DNA of 64,000 nt from Gammaproteobacteria bacterium (GCA_002689445.1 NZGC01000041.1:1-64000), one strand, 5' to 3'. Positions 25,471 to 34,638 are shown, counted from the first letter of the stretch. Numbers and translations are program-made. The notes: generated by a model not told the origin, from the sequence alone.

Positions 25471-26643
25471 TTACCAATCCGCGACGAGATCGGCGGCATG
25501 GTTGCAAAGACTGACGGTTCGTCGTCCACGAATGAAGGGGTTGCGCTCATGCCCATTGGTGAGATAGACGAAGCTTATTCCTGAGTTTGGATCTGCCCAG
25601 GCGATCTGACCACCTGCTCCTTCATGACCAAATGATAAGGGGTGATTGTTGTGCCCAAACCCACGCAAATTTCGTTGGCTGGTGCCGGCAATGACGATGC
25701 CGAGTCCCCTCGATACTGGAACCCCTAGCAAGGGATCTTTGAGACCTTGTGTTCTCACTTGTCTGGCCAGCATGACTGTTTCTTTTTTCCAAGGGGATTC
25801 GGTGTAGTCCGAAGTATCCGGCCCGTAACCCAATAGTCCCTGATAGAAGAGGGCCAAAGTCGCAGCACTCATGAATCCGCCTCCGCCAGGGGTCGGAACA
25901 AGACGGTTATCTTTCTCATTGTAGGAGGTGATAACCTCTTCAGTGACCTCGGTAACCGGCGGAACCGGTAGTTTTCGAGAGAGATAATCTTGCTCGGTGG
26001 GGGAGACGCCCACATGCTCCAGCCGTGAAATTCGGCTGTGCTCAGAGGAGGGACACCCGACAAATAATTCTGGCAGTGCCAGAGGTGACGCTATCTTGTC
26101 CAGAAGGAGTTGCTGAAAGGATTGTTGGTAGATTTGCTCTAGAATCTCAACTAGCGTCCACAACGTCGAAGTAGGGTGATAAACAAACCGGCTCCCAGGG
26201 GCCCAGTCGAGGCGCCATTGTTTGAAGCGTGCCTGTCGTTTCTCTGCATCCCAATAGTCGGTAGGCCGAAATGGTGCGTTCGGAAACCCCGCCGTATGGG
26301 TGAACAGGTGTTCGACAAGTACAGCACTTTTGCCATTTTCCCTAAAGCCTGAAATCCAGTCTTTAACTGGCCGATTTAAATCCAAGTCGCCGGATTCGAT
26401 GGCCTGCCACGCTAATGATGCCGTAACGGTTTTGGTGGCAGAAAAAATTGGATACAGCGCTTCATGGGGTGCGCTTCCATAGGTTTCAAAGGCAACCAAC
26501 TTTCCTTCGAAAGCAATCGCAAACTGCGCTGAGGGTAACTGGCCGGCCTTAACCTCGCGTTCAACTCGCGTTTGCAGCGCTTCCATTTTTACCGACGAGA
26601 ACAGTGTCGCTGCCAGAGGGTGTCTCATGTCAGTTCGCATCAT
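25471..26643 (-). CDS. Serine hydrolase, class C beta-lactamase family
   Basis: The 390-residue protein has the SxxK motif SATK with nucleophile Ser 68 and Lys 71, then FVYHPTSTLW carrying the Tyr general base near residue 160, and late GHEGAGGQ. The YHxxS pattern matches the esterase-type members (EstB-like, COG1680) rather than true AmpC enzymes. No signal peptide is seen, so it is probably a cytoplasmic esterase or lactone/amide hydrolase. It is convergent with the VOC gene (10 bases apart). The ATG at 26643 has GGAGACAGACCC upstream. Confidence 0.85.
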   Translation of the reverse strand: MMRTDMRHPLAATLFSSVKMEALQTRVEREVKAGQLPSAQFAIAFEGKLVAFETYGSAPHEALYPIFSATKTVTASLAWQAIESGDLDLNRPVKDWISGFRENGKSAVLVEHLFTHTAGFPNAPFRPTDYWDAEKRQARFKQWRLDWAPGSRFVYHPTSTLWTLVEILEQIYQQSFQQLLLDKIASPLALPELFVGCPSSEHSRISRLEHVGVSPTEQDYLSRKLPVPPVTEVTEEVITSYNEKDNRLVPTPGGGGFMSAATLALFYQGLLGYGPDTSDYTESPWKKETVMLARQVRTQGLKDPLLGVPVSRGLGIVIAGTSQRNLRGFGHNNHPLSFGHEGAGGQIAWADPNSGISFVYLTNGHERNPFIRGRRTVSLCNHAADLVADW

Positions 26644-26826
26644 TGGGTCTGTCTCCTTGTACCGACGCTGAGTTAAGGGTTTTAAGGGGGCTTTCCCACA
26701 TACCTTAGGGGCGGCAACTCAATCTGAGAACGCCGATCGCCTAACCCAAGAAACGTGGTGACTGTCTTTTTCTTCACTCAGAAAACAGACAATGATGCAT
26801 CCCTAAATAGACGAATGAGGTCTGCT

Positions 26827-26991
26827 ATGACTACCCTTGATGCCAATGATCTGAAATCCGTTAGCGGAGGGATAGAGCTAATTGATGCCGCAGCGATGAT
26901 TGCTTCCGTTGCCAGTTACTCTCCGGTAACGATGGCGTTTGGCTATCCCGTTGCTGCCGCTCTGGTGACCATCGAAATTTTATCTGAGTAG
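26827..26991 (+). CDS. Bacteriocin-like peptide with double-glycine leader
   Basis: The ATG at 26827 has GAGG six bases upstream and gives a 54-residue product. It opens MTTLDANDLKSVSGG, a leader of the type cut after Gly-Gly (hydrophobic, acidic and Val-Ser-Gly-Gly positions all in place). The 39-residue remainder begins IELIDAAAMIASVA and is hydrophobic and Ala/Val-rich with no Cys, as in class II bacteriocins and some microcins. In-frame starts at 26755 and 26815 would lengthen the leader but lack ribosome sites. No C39-peptidase exporter or immunity gene is adjacent; the ABC half-transporters elsewhere in the window have no peptidase domain. Activity is unproven. Confidence 0.6.
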   Translation: MTTLDANDLKSVSGGIELIDAAAMIASVASYSPVTMAFGYPVAAALVTIEILSE

Positions 26992-27000
26992 CCGCATGAA

Positions 27001-27033
27001 ACCCAATCTAGGATTCACTTTCCTAGATTGGGT
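27001..27033. terminator. Long hairpin between convergent genes
   Basis: ACCCAATCTAGGA (27001-27013) pairs perfectly with TCCTAGATTGGGT (27021-27033) around a 7-base loop. It stands just after the bacteriocin-like gene stop and before the end of pntB on the other strand. The stem is strong, but the T run is short on either strand, so it may be a weak bidirectional terminator or an RNA-protecting hairpin. Confidence 0.55.
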
Positions 27034-27057
27034 CTACGGTCATGCTTGACTCCCCGG

Positions 27058-28425
27058 CTAGCCGAATTCTCCAATAACGCCAGAAATACTTTCTTTAGCA
27101 TCGCCAAACAACATGCGAGTGTTTTCACCAAAAAATAATGGGTTATCAACGCCTGAGAAGCCTGATGCCATCGATCGCTTCAGTACAAAAACTGTTCTCG
27201 CCTGATCGACGTTGATGATGGGCATGCCATAGATTGGACTGTCGGCATCTTCACGGGCGCTAGGGTTCACCACGTCATTGGCTCCGATGACAATGGCGAC
27301 ATCAACATTGTCGATCCGAGGGTTGATATCGTCCATTTCAACCAATTGCTCGTAAGGTACGTCAGCTTCGGCGAGCAGAACGTTCATGTGTCCAGGCATT
27401 CGTCCAGCGACGGGGTGAATCGCATAAGAGACCTCGCAACCATTTGCTTCTAATATTTTTCCGAGCTCCTTCACGACGTGTTGCGCTTGGGCGACCGCCA
27501 TTCCATAGCCGGGTACAAAGCAAACATTAGAAGCGGCTTCTAAAATATAATAGGCGTCTTCTACGGATACGGGTTTGACTTCGCCTTCAACCGCTTTAGC
27601 GGTTTTGGTGGCGCCAAAACCACTGAATAGCACATTGGCCAAGGATCGATTCATCGCCTTACACATGATATTGGTCAGGATAATACCTGATGCACCGACC
27701 AGTGCCCCAGCAACAATCAGAATGTTATTGTTCACTGCAAAACCAGCGGCACAAGCGGCAATTCCGGAGTAGCTGTTAAGCAATGAGATCACCACTGGCA
27801 TATCTGCGCCGCCAATTGGAATGACCGCCATGATGCCTAGCAACAGCGCTAAGCCAAGCAGCGCGTAGAGATACACCGACGTAGCGGATGGATCGAGAGA
27901 GAATAAAACGGCACAAACTACGATGGCGACGAGCAGTAAGCTATTCACAACTCTTTGCAAAGGAAACACCAAGGCCGCGCTACTGATGCGTTCACTCAGT
28001 TTGCCGTAAGCGATCAAACTCCCAGTAAAGGTCAGGCCACCAATCAATATCGCCAGCACAATCGTGGCTGCAGTAAAAGTGCCAATGCTTTCACTACCGA
28101 GATACAAAGTACCCCAGCCGACCAGTAAGCTGGCTGCGCCACCTGATCCATTAAACAGGGCTACCATCTCGGGCATCGAGGTCATCGCTACCAGACGTGC
28201 TGCTAGCGTGCCGATGATGGCGCCCACCAAGATGCCAATGCCAATGACTTCAAAACCAACGGTCTTACTGCTAACAAGGCCAGCAATGACAGCCAGCAAC
28301 ATACCGAGAGAGGATAGGGCGTTACCTCGGCGGGCAGTTGCAGGTGATCCCAGCATTTTTAAGCCGAATATGAATAGGGCTGCCGAGACAATGTAAGAGA
28401 GGTTTGCAACTAATTCGATGCTCAT
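27058..28425 (-). CDS. pntB: NAD(P) transhydrogenase subunit beta (PntB)
   Basis: The 455-residue protein has eight to nine membrane helices in its first half and a cytosolic NADP-binding domain III. Domain III carries GYGMAVAQAQ near residue 308, the NADP site GxGxxVA family motif, and VIGANDVVNPSA. PntB with the two alpha subunits transfers hydride between NADH and NADP, driven by proton flow, and is a main NADPH source. The stop is at 27058 near a shared hairpin. Gene order pntA1-pntA2-pntB with small overlaps matches the three-subunit form. Confidence 0.95.
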   Translation of the reverse strand: MSIELVANLSYIVSAALFIFGLKMLGSPATARRGNALSSLGMLLAVIAGLVSSKTVGFEVIGIGILVGAIIGTLAARLVAMTSMPEMVALFNGSGGAASLLVGWGTLYLGSESIGTFTAATIVLAILIGGLTFTGSLIAYGKLSERISSAALVFPLQRVVNSLLLVAIVVCAVLFSLDPSATSVYLYALLGLALLLGIMAVIPIGGADMPVVISLLNSYSGIAACAAGFAVNNNILIVAGALVGASGIILTNIMCKAMNRSLANVLFSGFGATKTAKAVEGEVKPVSVEDAYYILEAASNVCFVPGYGMAVAQAQHVVKELGKILEANGCEVSYAIHPVAGRMPGHMNVLLAEADVPYEQLVEMDDINPRIDNVDVAIVIGANDVVNPSAREDADSPIYGMPIINVDQARTVFVLKRSMASGFSGVDNPLFFGENTRMLFGDAKESISGVIGEFG

Positions 28426-28712
28426 GATTGATTTCCTCGCTTACTTTTGAACATTCCGAGCATGCGGTCGGTAACCAAATACCCTCCAATCACATTCACC
28501 GTTGCGCAGGCTACTGCGGCACCACCCAACCAACTGGCCATGGTGTTATCGGTTGCTCCCGCGGCAAGAAAGGCACCGGCTAGCGTAATGCCAGAAATTG
28601 CATTGGCGCCCGACATGAGGGGCGTATGCAGCGTCGCTGGCACTTTAGAGATAAGCTCGAAGCCAAGAAAAACTGATAGCACCAAAATAAAGGTGAGAAA
28701 AACGATATCCAT
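28422..28712 (-). CDS. pntAB: NAD(P) transhydrogenase alpha-2 subunit (PntAB)
   Basis: This 96-residue membrane subunit has about three helices and forms the domain II part that is fused to domain I in E. coli PntA. It begins MDIVFLTFILVLSVFLGFEL and includes TPLMSGANAISG, typical of transhydrogenase alpha-2. It overlaps the pntB ATG by four bases and lies three bases after the alpha-1 gene. The split form is common in alphaproteobacteria and in part of the gammaproteobacteria. Confidence 0.93.
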   Translation of the reverse strand: MDIVFLTFILVLSVFLGFELISKVPATLHTPLMSGANAISGITLAGAFLAAGATDNTMASWLGGAAVACATVNVIGGYLVTDRMLGMFKSKRGNQS

Positions 28713-28715
28713 AAA

Positions 28716-29858
28716 TTAAGCCCCTTGACCTCGAATTGATTGAATAGCCTCGTTAACCAAGGCCCCAGCATGGGTGATGACACAGCCTTGCAGGATGTCG
28801 TCTTCCATATCCAGATTGAAAGTCTTTGCCTCTGAGTCCCAGTACTCTGTGACGAGGTTTACCAGGTTCGCCGCATACATTTGGCTAGCATCTCGACACA
28901 CTTGAGCCGGCAAATTTGACATACCGATGACGGAAACACCGTTGATATCGACAGTCTGATCGGGCTCCGAGCCTTCTACGTTACCGCCAGAGTCAACCGC
29001 CATGTCGACAATGACACCGCCGGGCTTCATTGCAGCAACCATGTCAGCTGTAACGATCCGGGGGGCAGGCCGACCAAATAATTGCGCAGTGGTGATGACG
29101 ATGTCGGCTTGGCTGATGACATCTTTCATGCCCAAGCGCTGCATTTCTAACTGTTCCGGCGTCAGTGCATTGGCGTAACCATCTTTGGTTTGCCCAGTTT
29201 CTCCCAGATCAATCTCAACGAATTTAGCACCCAAAGACTGGACCTGTTCAGCGACAACAGGACGAGTATCAAAAGCCTCAACGCGGGCGCCAAGGCGCTT
29301 GGCCGTCGCAATGGCCTGTAATCCTGCTACCCCAGCGCCAATAACGAACACTCTAGCTGGGCTGAGTGTGCCAGCTGGCGTCATCATCATCGGTAAAATT
29401 CGGTCGAGCTGCTGAGCAGCCAAAATCACCATGACATAGCCTGCTAGGTTGGCTTGTGAGGAGAGGGCATCCATCTTTTGCGCGCGGGTTGTGCGGGGAA
29501 TCATTTCCATGCTTAGCGCGGTCACATTGGCGGCGCTAAGCGCATCGACCAATTCCGTCTCGTTGTAAGGGTCGAGATAACTGACATGAATTGCGCCGGA
29601 CTTTAATTTGCCGATATCCTCGAGACTGGGTTTGCGTACCCGCAAGACCATATCAGCCGAGGCGAGCATCCCGTCCTGATCGGATTGAACCTGAGCCCCA
29701 ACCGCTTCATATTCGCTGTCTTGGTATCCCGAGCGATGTCCGGCGCCGGCGGCAATATTAACGTTAAGGCCTGCACGCACGAGTTTCTTCGCCGCATCGG
29801 GTATCAAGGCAACCCGGCGTTCGCTGGCGAGCGATTCAATGGGAACGGCAATCTGCAT
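28716..29858 (-). CDS. pntAA: NAD(P) transhydrogenase alpha-1 subunit (PntAA)
   Basis: The 380-residue soluble subunit begins MQIAVPIESLASERRVAL, the alanine dehydrogenase/PNT N-domain. NAD-binding follows at VFVIGAGVAGLQAIATAKRL (about residue 170; GxGxxG). It holds domain I, which binds NAD(H). A frame from 29924 adds 22 unlike residues; AAAGGATC seven bases before 29858 supports the shorter start. It heads the operon. Its partner genes follow closely. Confidence 0.95.
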   Translation of the reverse strand: MQIAVPIESLASERRVALIPDAAKKLVRAGLNVNIAAGAGHRSGYQDSEYEAVGAQVQSDQDGMLASADMVLRVRKPSLEDIGKLKSGAIHVSYLDPYNETELVDALSAANVTALSMEMIPRTTRAQKMDALSSQANLAGYVMVILAAQQLDRILPMMMTPAGTLSPARVFVIGAGVAGLQAIATAKRLGARVEAFDTRPVVAEQVQSLGAKFVEIDLGETGQTKDGYANALTPEQLEMQRLGMKDVISQADIVITTAQLFGRPAPRIVTADMVAAMKPGGVIVDMAVDSGGNVEGSEPDQTVDINGVSVIGMSNLPAQVCRDASQMYAANLVNLVTEYWDSEAKTFNLDMEDDILQGCVITHAGALVNEAIQSIRGQGA

Positions 29859-30080
29859 AGGTAGATCCTTTTGTCTTTGGCTATGATTGAACGCAAGGTA
29901 ACGGCCTCGCAGCATGGATACCAATCAGCAGCGCTTGCGTGGTGCCAAACTAACATGATCGGCAGCGCCTGACTAGAATTTGGTACTATGAATCTTGGAA
30001 TTGGGTAATCGGGCACGAGAATCGGGCATTTAAGTTGGCAATGGTCGAAGCAAGAAGGCCAGGGTTCGAAGGAGAAAGTG

Positions 30081-31637
30081 ATGTCGTGGCAAAAAGAAGT
30101 CGATGAGATCAAGAAGCGCAAGGCTCTAGCGCTCGCCCAAGGCGGCGCCGAGGCTATTCAGGTGCAACATGAAAAGGGCAGGTTAACCATCCGCGAACGA
30201 ATCGATGCTGTGCTTGATGCGGACAGTTTTGTTGAGCAGGGTCCAGGCGCGGGCTTTGCCAGTAAAAATGAACAGGGCGACATTGATGATTTTAGTCCCG
30301 CGAATTACGTCGTGGGTTTTGGTCAGATCAATGGTAGTCAAGTGGTTGTGGGCGGTGAAGACTTTACCCTAAAAGGTGGCTCGCCCAATGCAGCTGGATT
30401 ACGCAAAAGCATTTACGCGGAAGAGCTCGCTTTGCACTTTCAAGTGCCGTTAATTCGGTTGCTTGAGGGTGGCGGCGGCAGTGTGGCCAAACCCGGTGGA
30501 TCAGGTCCCAAGACCGTGGGTGCTCCGGTTTTTAGCGAACCGAGATTCAAAGTCATTGCCGATGCCTTAGGTCAGATTCCAGTGGTCTCTGCAGGCCTTG
30601 GGCCGGTTGCCGGTTTTCCGGCGGGTCGCTTGGCCGCCTCCCACTTTTCAGTGATGGTCAAACAGGTTTCTCAAGTGATGGTTGCAGGTCCTGCCCTCGT
30701 AGAGCGGGCCTTGGGAAGACGCCTGACGAAGGAAGAACTGGGCGGTTACCGCGTGCACGAAAAAAGCGGAGTCGTCGATGCCGTTGTTGACTCTGAGGAG
30801 GCTGCTTTTGCCGTCATGCGGCAGTTTTTATCGTATCTACCGCAGAATGTTTTTGAGGTGCCTGTGAGACTACCGAGCGAGGATCGTATCGATCGCGCGG
30901 AAGAAGGGTTGCTCGATATTGTACCAAGAGATGTTCGTCGACCCTTTGATATGCGAAAGCTGGTTCGGTGGGTTGTTGATACGTCATCTTTTCTCGAATT
31001 AGCACCCAAGTTCGGTCGGGGCCAAATTATTGGACTGGCCCGATTGAATGGTTTGCCCGTCGGAGTCATTGCAAATGATTGCCGGCATTATGCGGGGGCA
31101 ATGACAGCTCAGGGATCTCAGAAAGCCAAACGTTTGATGGAATTGTGTGAAACATTTCACTTGCCCATCATTAATTTTTTGGATGAACCAGGATTTATGC
31201 TGGGTCCAGATGCAGAACAAGCAGGTACCATTCGCTATGGGATGAGTGCGGTCGCGGCGGCTGCCCAATCCTCTGTACCCTGGGCAACGATTGCAATACA
31301 TAAGTCGTTTGGAGTGGCTTCGGCAGCTCATTTTGCGCCGAATACCTACAAACTCGCGTGGCCTTCCTATGAGTTAGGTGCACTGCCTGTTCAAGGTGGG
31401 GTTGCCGTGGCTTTTCGCCGCGAAATTGAAGCGGCGGCGGATCCCGAGGCTGCCCGCAAAGCAATGGAGGCCGCGTTGCTTGCTGAGCGCTCGCCGTTTC
31501 CCTTGATGGAAAGCTTTTCTATCCATGAGTTGATCGATCCAAGAGAGACCAGAGCAAAATTGTGTCAATGGAGTGAGTGGATTGAACCCAAGCTCAATGC
31601 CCTGAAGGGGCCCGCCACCTGGGGCTACCGACCTTGA
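30081..31637 (+). CDS. Acyl-CoA carboxylase carboxyltransferase (beta) subunit
   Basis: The 518-residue protein is a biotin-dependent carboxyltransferase of the propionyl-CoA, methylcrotonyl-CoA or acetyl-CoA carboxylase type, with two crotonase-like halves. Landmarks are RLTIRERIDAVLD near residue 30, LEGGGGSVAKPGGSG in the N-half and SSVPWATIAIHKSFG near residue 405. It adds the carboxyl group from carboxybiotin to an acyl-CoA. No biotin carboxylase or biotin-carrier gene is adjacent. The start at 30081 follows GAAGGAGAAAGTG; a GTG three bases upstream is possible. It overlaps the DsbD-like gene by four bases. Confidence 0.88.
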   Translation: MSWQKEVDEIKKRKALALAQGGAEAIQVQHEKGRLTIRERIDAVLDADSFVEQGPGAGFASKNEQGDIDDFSPANYVVGFGQINGSQVVVGGEDFTLKGGSPNAAGLRKSIYAEELALHFQVPLIRLLEGGGGSVAKPGGSGPKTVGAPVFSEPRFKVIADALGQIPVVSAGLGPVAGFPAGRLAASHFSVMVKQVSQVMVAGPALVERALGRRLTKEELGGYRVHEKSGVVDAVVDSEEAAFAVMRQFLSYLPQNVFEVPVRLPSEDRIDRAEEGLLDIVPRDVRRPFDMRKLVRWVVDTSSFLELAPKFGRGQIIGLARLNGLPVGVIANDCRHYAGAMTAQGSQKAKRLMELCETFHLPIINFLDEPGFMLGPDAEQAGTIRYGMSAVAAAAQSSVPWATIAIHKSFGVASAAHFAPNTYKLAWPSYELGALPVQGGVAVAFRREIEAAADPEAARKAMEAALLAERSPFPLMESFSIHELIDPRETRAKLCQWSEWIEPKLNALKGPATWGYRP

Positions 31638-33718
31638 ACCTTGTTCGATGTTTGTTTCTGGCATCGCTCATTGCAGTTTCCGGGATTACGTCGGCTGCTG
31701 AATCGGCTTGGCAGTCCTCCGGGATGGCTAACGCAAGAATTGTCACGCCCATCAACGGTGTGGTTTTGGGTCAATCCTTCCCTATCGGGGTTGAGATAAA
31801 GTTACCGCCCGGTTGGCATACGTATTGGCGTAATCCTGGTGATTCGGGTGAGGCAGTCCAATTACGATGGCAGACTGAAGGTCTCAATGTGGCGGAGACC
31901 ATCGCTTGGCCGATGCCTCAGCGTATCCCCTATGGTCCTTTAATTAATCTCGGCTACAAGCAGCAGGTGTTACTCACTCAGCGGTTGATTTATCAACCGA
32001 CAGAGGCATCGAGTGGGTTTGTGACGATTAACCTGGCGGGCCGTTGGCTCGTTTGCGAAGAGGTTTGTATACCCGAGGAAGCTGATCTGTCTCTGCGCTT
32101 ACCCATTGTGGAACAGGCTGAGGTAAATTCAGTGTTGGCGATGAGATTTGATCAGCAGCCTATTCCCCAAACGCTTAAGGCAGGGGTTGAGGTTCAATGG
32201 TTGGACACTGAAACGTTTAACCTAACCGTCGATCTACCAGGTCTCTCGAGAGAAAACTTCCAAGAGGTTTACTTTCTGCCCTTCGAGCAGGATGTCGTCG
32301 ACTTATCCCTACCGCCGGAAGTCAGCTATGAAGACTCGAAGTTAGCCGTCAAAGTCCGGATTTTGGATGCCGACCGGCCTTCTTACGATGGCTTGATTTG
32401 GTATCAAGAATCCGTTCAGGGGCAAGCAATCATTGCGGGTTTTGAGGTCCCGGTCACTTCTCCGGGCTCATCCTCGACGGTTTTTGACGCGTTACAATAC
32501 CTGCTGCTGGCCCTGTTAGGGGGATTGCTCCTTAATATTATGCCCTGCGTGTTTCCTGTGCTTTCGATTAAAGTGCTCGCGTTGCTGGAGGAGTCTGCTG
32601 GATCGGTGCCGCAACAAAGAGCGCAAGGTTGGTGGTATACCCTTGGGGTCATTTTGAGTTTTTTGCTCATCGCGGGGGTGCTCATGTTGCTTCGAGGTCT
32701 GGGTGAGCAGATCGGCTGGGGGTTTCAATTACAAAATCCTCTGATGGTTACGCTGCTCGCGATGTTGTTCCTGGCTTTGGGATTAAACTTATCGGGGTTT
32801 TTCGAATTGAAATTTGCGCTGGGCACGCCGTCTAAGAGCAGATCGAGTGGTTTCAATGCAATGATGGGCGGCGTGCTCGCTGTGTTAGTTGCAGCGCCGT
32901 GCACGGCACCGTTTATGGGGGCTGCGCTTGGGTTCGCATTGACCCACTCGGTGACTGAGGGATTGATCGTTTTTACAGGATTGGGTTTCGGTATGGCGTT
33001 ACCCTTTTTGTTGCTGGCCCATAGCCCGAATGCTTTGAGCCTGCTGCCTAAGCCTGGTCAGTGGATGATCACTTTTAAAGAAGCCTGCGCCTTTTTAATG
33101 TACGCAACCAGTATTTGGTTGAGTTGGTTGTTGATTCAGCAGGTTGGTAGCACGGGATGGTTGCTGTTAGCCGGTGCGTGCTTACAGTTGGTCATTCTGA
33201 TCTGGTTTTGGGAACGTTTTGGTGCGAATCGGTGGGGAACACGTCTGATTGTAGGATTCTTGGTCGCCGGTGTTGGTTTTACTGTAGCCGAAATTCGCCA
33301 ATCTAAGCCTGAAGCCTCTCCTCAAGTCACCGCCCAGGCGGGTAATATCAAAGCGATGGTTTACGACCCTGCAGCAGTCGCCGACGCGGCGCTCGAAGGT
33401 CCCGTCTTTGTGAATTTTACAGCAGACTGGTGCATTACCTGTAAAGTGAATGAGGCAGTCGCGTTGGGCACGGACACGACTCAGGCCCTATTCTTGCGCG
33501 AGGGAGTGCGTTACTTTGTGGCGGACTGGACCAATGAAGATCCCATGATCACACAAGCTTTATCGCGGTACGGTAGAGTCGGCGTCCCGCTTTACCTTGT
33601 CTTTCATCCGGATGCGACAAATCCTGTGATTTTGCCGCAGATACTGACTGAAACCATGATTGCGCAGGCCTTATTCCCGCCTGCGCAATCGAGTCGATCA
33701 AGCGTCAACTCTGGCTGA
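31634..33718 (+). CDS. DsbD/ScsB-like thiol:disulfide reductase
   Basis: The 694-residue protein has a signal peptide (MNLVRCLFLASLIAVSGIT), an N-terminal DsbC/DsbD-alpha-like domain with the pair CEEVC near residue 150, about eight membrane helices (residues 280-560; MPCVFPVLSIKV contains a Cys), and a C-terminal thioredoxin-like domain with CITC near residue 600. This layout matches ScsB/DsbD, which move reducing electrons from the cytoplasm to periplasmic partners. The start is TTG at 31634, overlapping the stop of the carboxyltransferase gene (TTGA). It ends 21 bases into the convergent MaoC gene. Confidence 0.85.
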   Translation: MNLVRCLFLASLIAVSGITSAAESAWQSSGMANARIVTPINGVVLGQSFPIGVEIKLPPGWHTYWRNPGDSGEAVQLRWQTEGLNVAETIAWPMPQRIPYGPLINLGYKQQVLLTQRLIYQPTEASSGFVTINLAGRWLVCEEVCIPEEADLSLRLPIVEQAEVNSVLAMRFDQQPIPQTLKAGVEVQWLDTETFNLTVDLPGLSRENFQEVYFLPFEQDVVDLSLPPEVSYEDSKLAVKVRILDADRPSYDGLIWYQESVQGQAIIAGFEVPVTSPGSSSTVFDALQYLLLALLGGLLLNIMPCVFPVLSIKVLALLEESAGSVPQQRAQGWWYTLGVILSFLLIAGVLMLLRGLGEQIGWGFQLQNPLMVTLLAMLFLALGLNLSGFFELKFALGTPSKSRSSGFNAMMGGVLAVLVAAPCTAPFMGAALGFALTHSVTEGLIVFTGLGFGMALPFLLLAHSPNALSLLPKPGQWMITFKEACAFLMYATSIWLSWLLIQQVGSTGWLLLAGACLQLVILIWFWERFGANRWGTRLIVGFLVAGVGFTVAEIRQSKPEASPQVTAQAGNIKAMVYDPAAVADAALEGPVFVNFTADWCITCKVNEAVALGTDTTQALFLREGVRYFVADWTNEDPMITQALSRYGRVGVPLYLVFHPDATNPVILPQILTETMIAQALFPPAQSSRSSVNSG

Positions 33719-34120
33719 GGCCTGGCCCTTGATGACTTCAACGCCTTCGTCGTCTTTGGTTGATACCGAGAGGTCGATAATATGGCTACCGTTGTCTTCT
33801 CGAATCGCCTCAATGGTTGCTGTCGCCGTCAAAGTAGCGCCTGGAAACACCTGAGACGTAAATCGTACGCCGTAGGCGGTCAGTCGACCATCGCCGACGT
33901 AATTGGTCAGCATGCGACCTGTCATGCCCATTGAGAGCATACCGTGGGCAAATACAGACGGATAACCAGCAATCTGAGTCGTGAATATTTCATCGCTGTG
34001 TAAGGGGTTGTAATCACCCGAAGCGCCGGCATATTGGACGATCTGAGTTCGAGATAGGTTGTTGCAGACCTCCTCTGAATAGGTGTCACCAACCTTGATA
34101 TCGCTGAGTTTTAATGTCAT
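33698..34120 (-). CDS. MaoC-like hydratase, hot-dog fold
   Basis: The 140-residue protein has the MaoC dehydratase motif, with the catalytic Asp and His in the segment YAGASGDYNPLHSD near residue 35 and FAHGMLSMG near residue 62. It hydrates trans-2-enoyl-CoA esters. The adjacent N-terminal-type gene supplies a second hot-dog chain; such two-gene hydratases are typical for steroid- or bile-acid-side-chain degradation, but also occur elsewhere. It is read minus, ends in a 21-base convergent overlap with the DsbD-like gene, and lies 17 bases after the partner gene. Confidence 0.88.
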   Translation of the reverse strand: MTLKLSDIKVGDTYSEEVCNNLSRTQIVQYAGASGDYNPLHSDEIFTTQIAGYPSVFAHGMLSMGMTGRMLTNYVGDGRLTAYGVRFTSQVFPGATLTATATIEAIREDNGSHIIDLSVSTKDDEGVEVIKGQASARVDA

Positions 34121-34137
34121 GAGAGATTCCTTAGAGC

Positions 34138-34638
34138 TTACGAGGTTGCAGGTCGTTCAGTACGGACACCTACGCCGGTGGCTGTGACGACCAACTCGCC
34201 TGCAGCATCCCGGTATTCGGTGACGGTCTCACTGAACATCAATTTACCACCACGTCGGCCTTCTTTTTCCCAGCTCTTACCGGGCTTGACCTCGGCCGTT
34301 AGGGTGTCACCAGCCTTCAGTGGCTTATGATAGACGTAATGCTGTTCAGCGTGGAGGCCGCCACCGCCACCACCACCGCCGCTACTGCCGCCTTCTTTAG
34401 GGGTGATACCGGTCGGCCCTTTAGCGGAACCAAACCATTCTTGGCCAATTTTAGGTCGTAAAAAATAATCCGGATCAAATTGAGCGCTGGCTTGCACGAA
34501 AGTGGGTGGAGCAATGACAGCTCCGGGTTCAGTAGTGTTGGCGTATTCAGCATCGTAATAGATCGCGTTGTCGTCACCGATAGAACGCGCGAACATCATG
34601 ATGTGACCCGCTTCGATAGGAAATTTATCCACGGCCAT
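34138..34638 (-). CDS. MaoC-type N-terminal hot-dog protein with polyglycine insert
   Basis: The 166-residue protein matches MaoC_dehydrat_N (FAS1_DH-like) chains that pair with the catalytic MaoC subunit. It includes DDNAIYYDAEYAN near residue 23 and AEQHYVYHKPLKAGDTL in the middle. A run of eight glycines, just after EGGSS, lies before that segment and is encoded by an imperfect GGC/GGT array (34357-34380), which is unusual in this fold. The start at 34638 has AGGGGGTC upstream; an ATG at 34746 would add 36 unlike residues. It forms an operon with the MaoC gene. Confidence 0.85.
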   Translation of the reverse strand: MAVDKFPIEAGHIMMFARSIGDDNAIYYDAEYANTTEPGAVIAPPTFVQASAQFDPDYFLRPKIGQEWFGSAKGPTGITPKEGGSSGGGGGGGGLHAEQHYVYHKPLKAGDTLTAEVKPGKSWEKEGRRGGKLMFSETVTEYRDAAGELVVTATGVGVRTERPATS

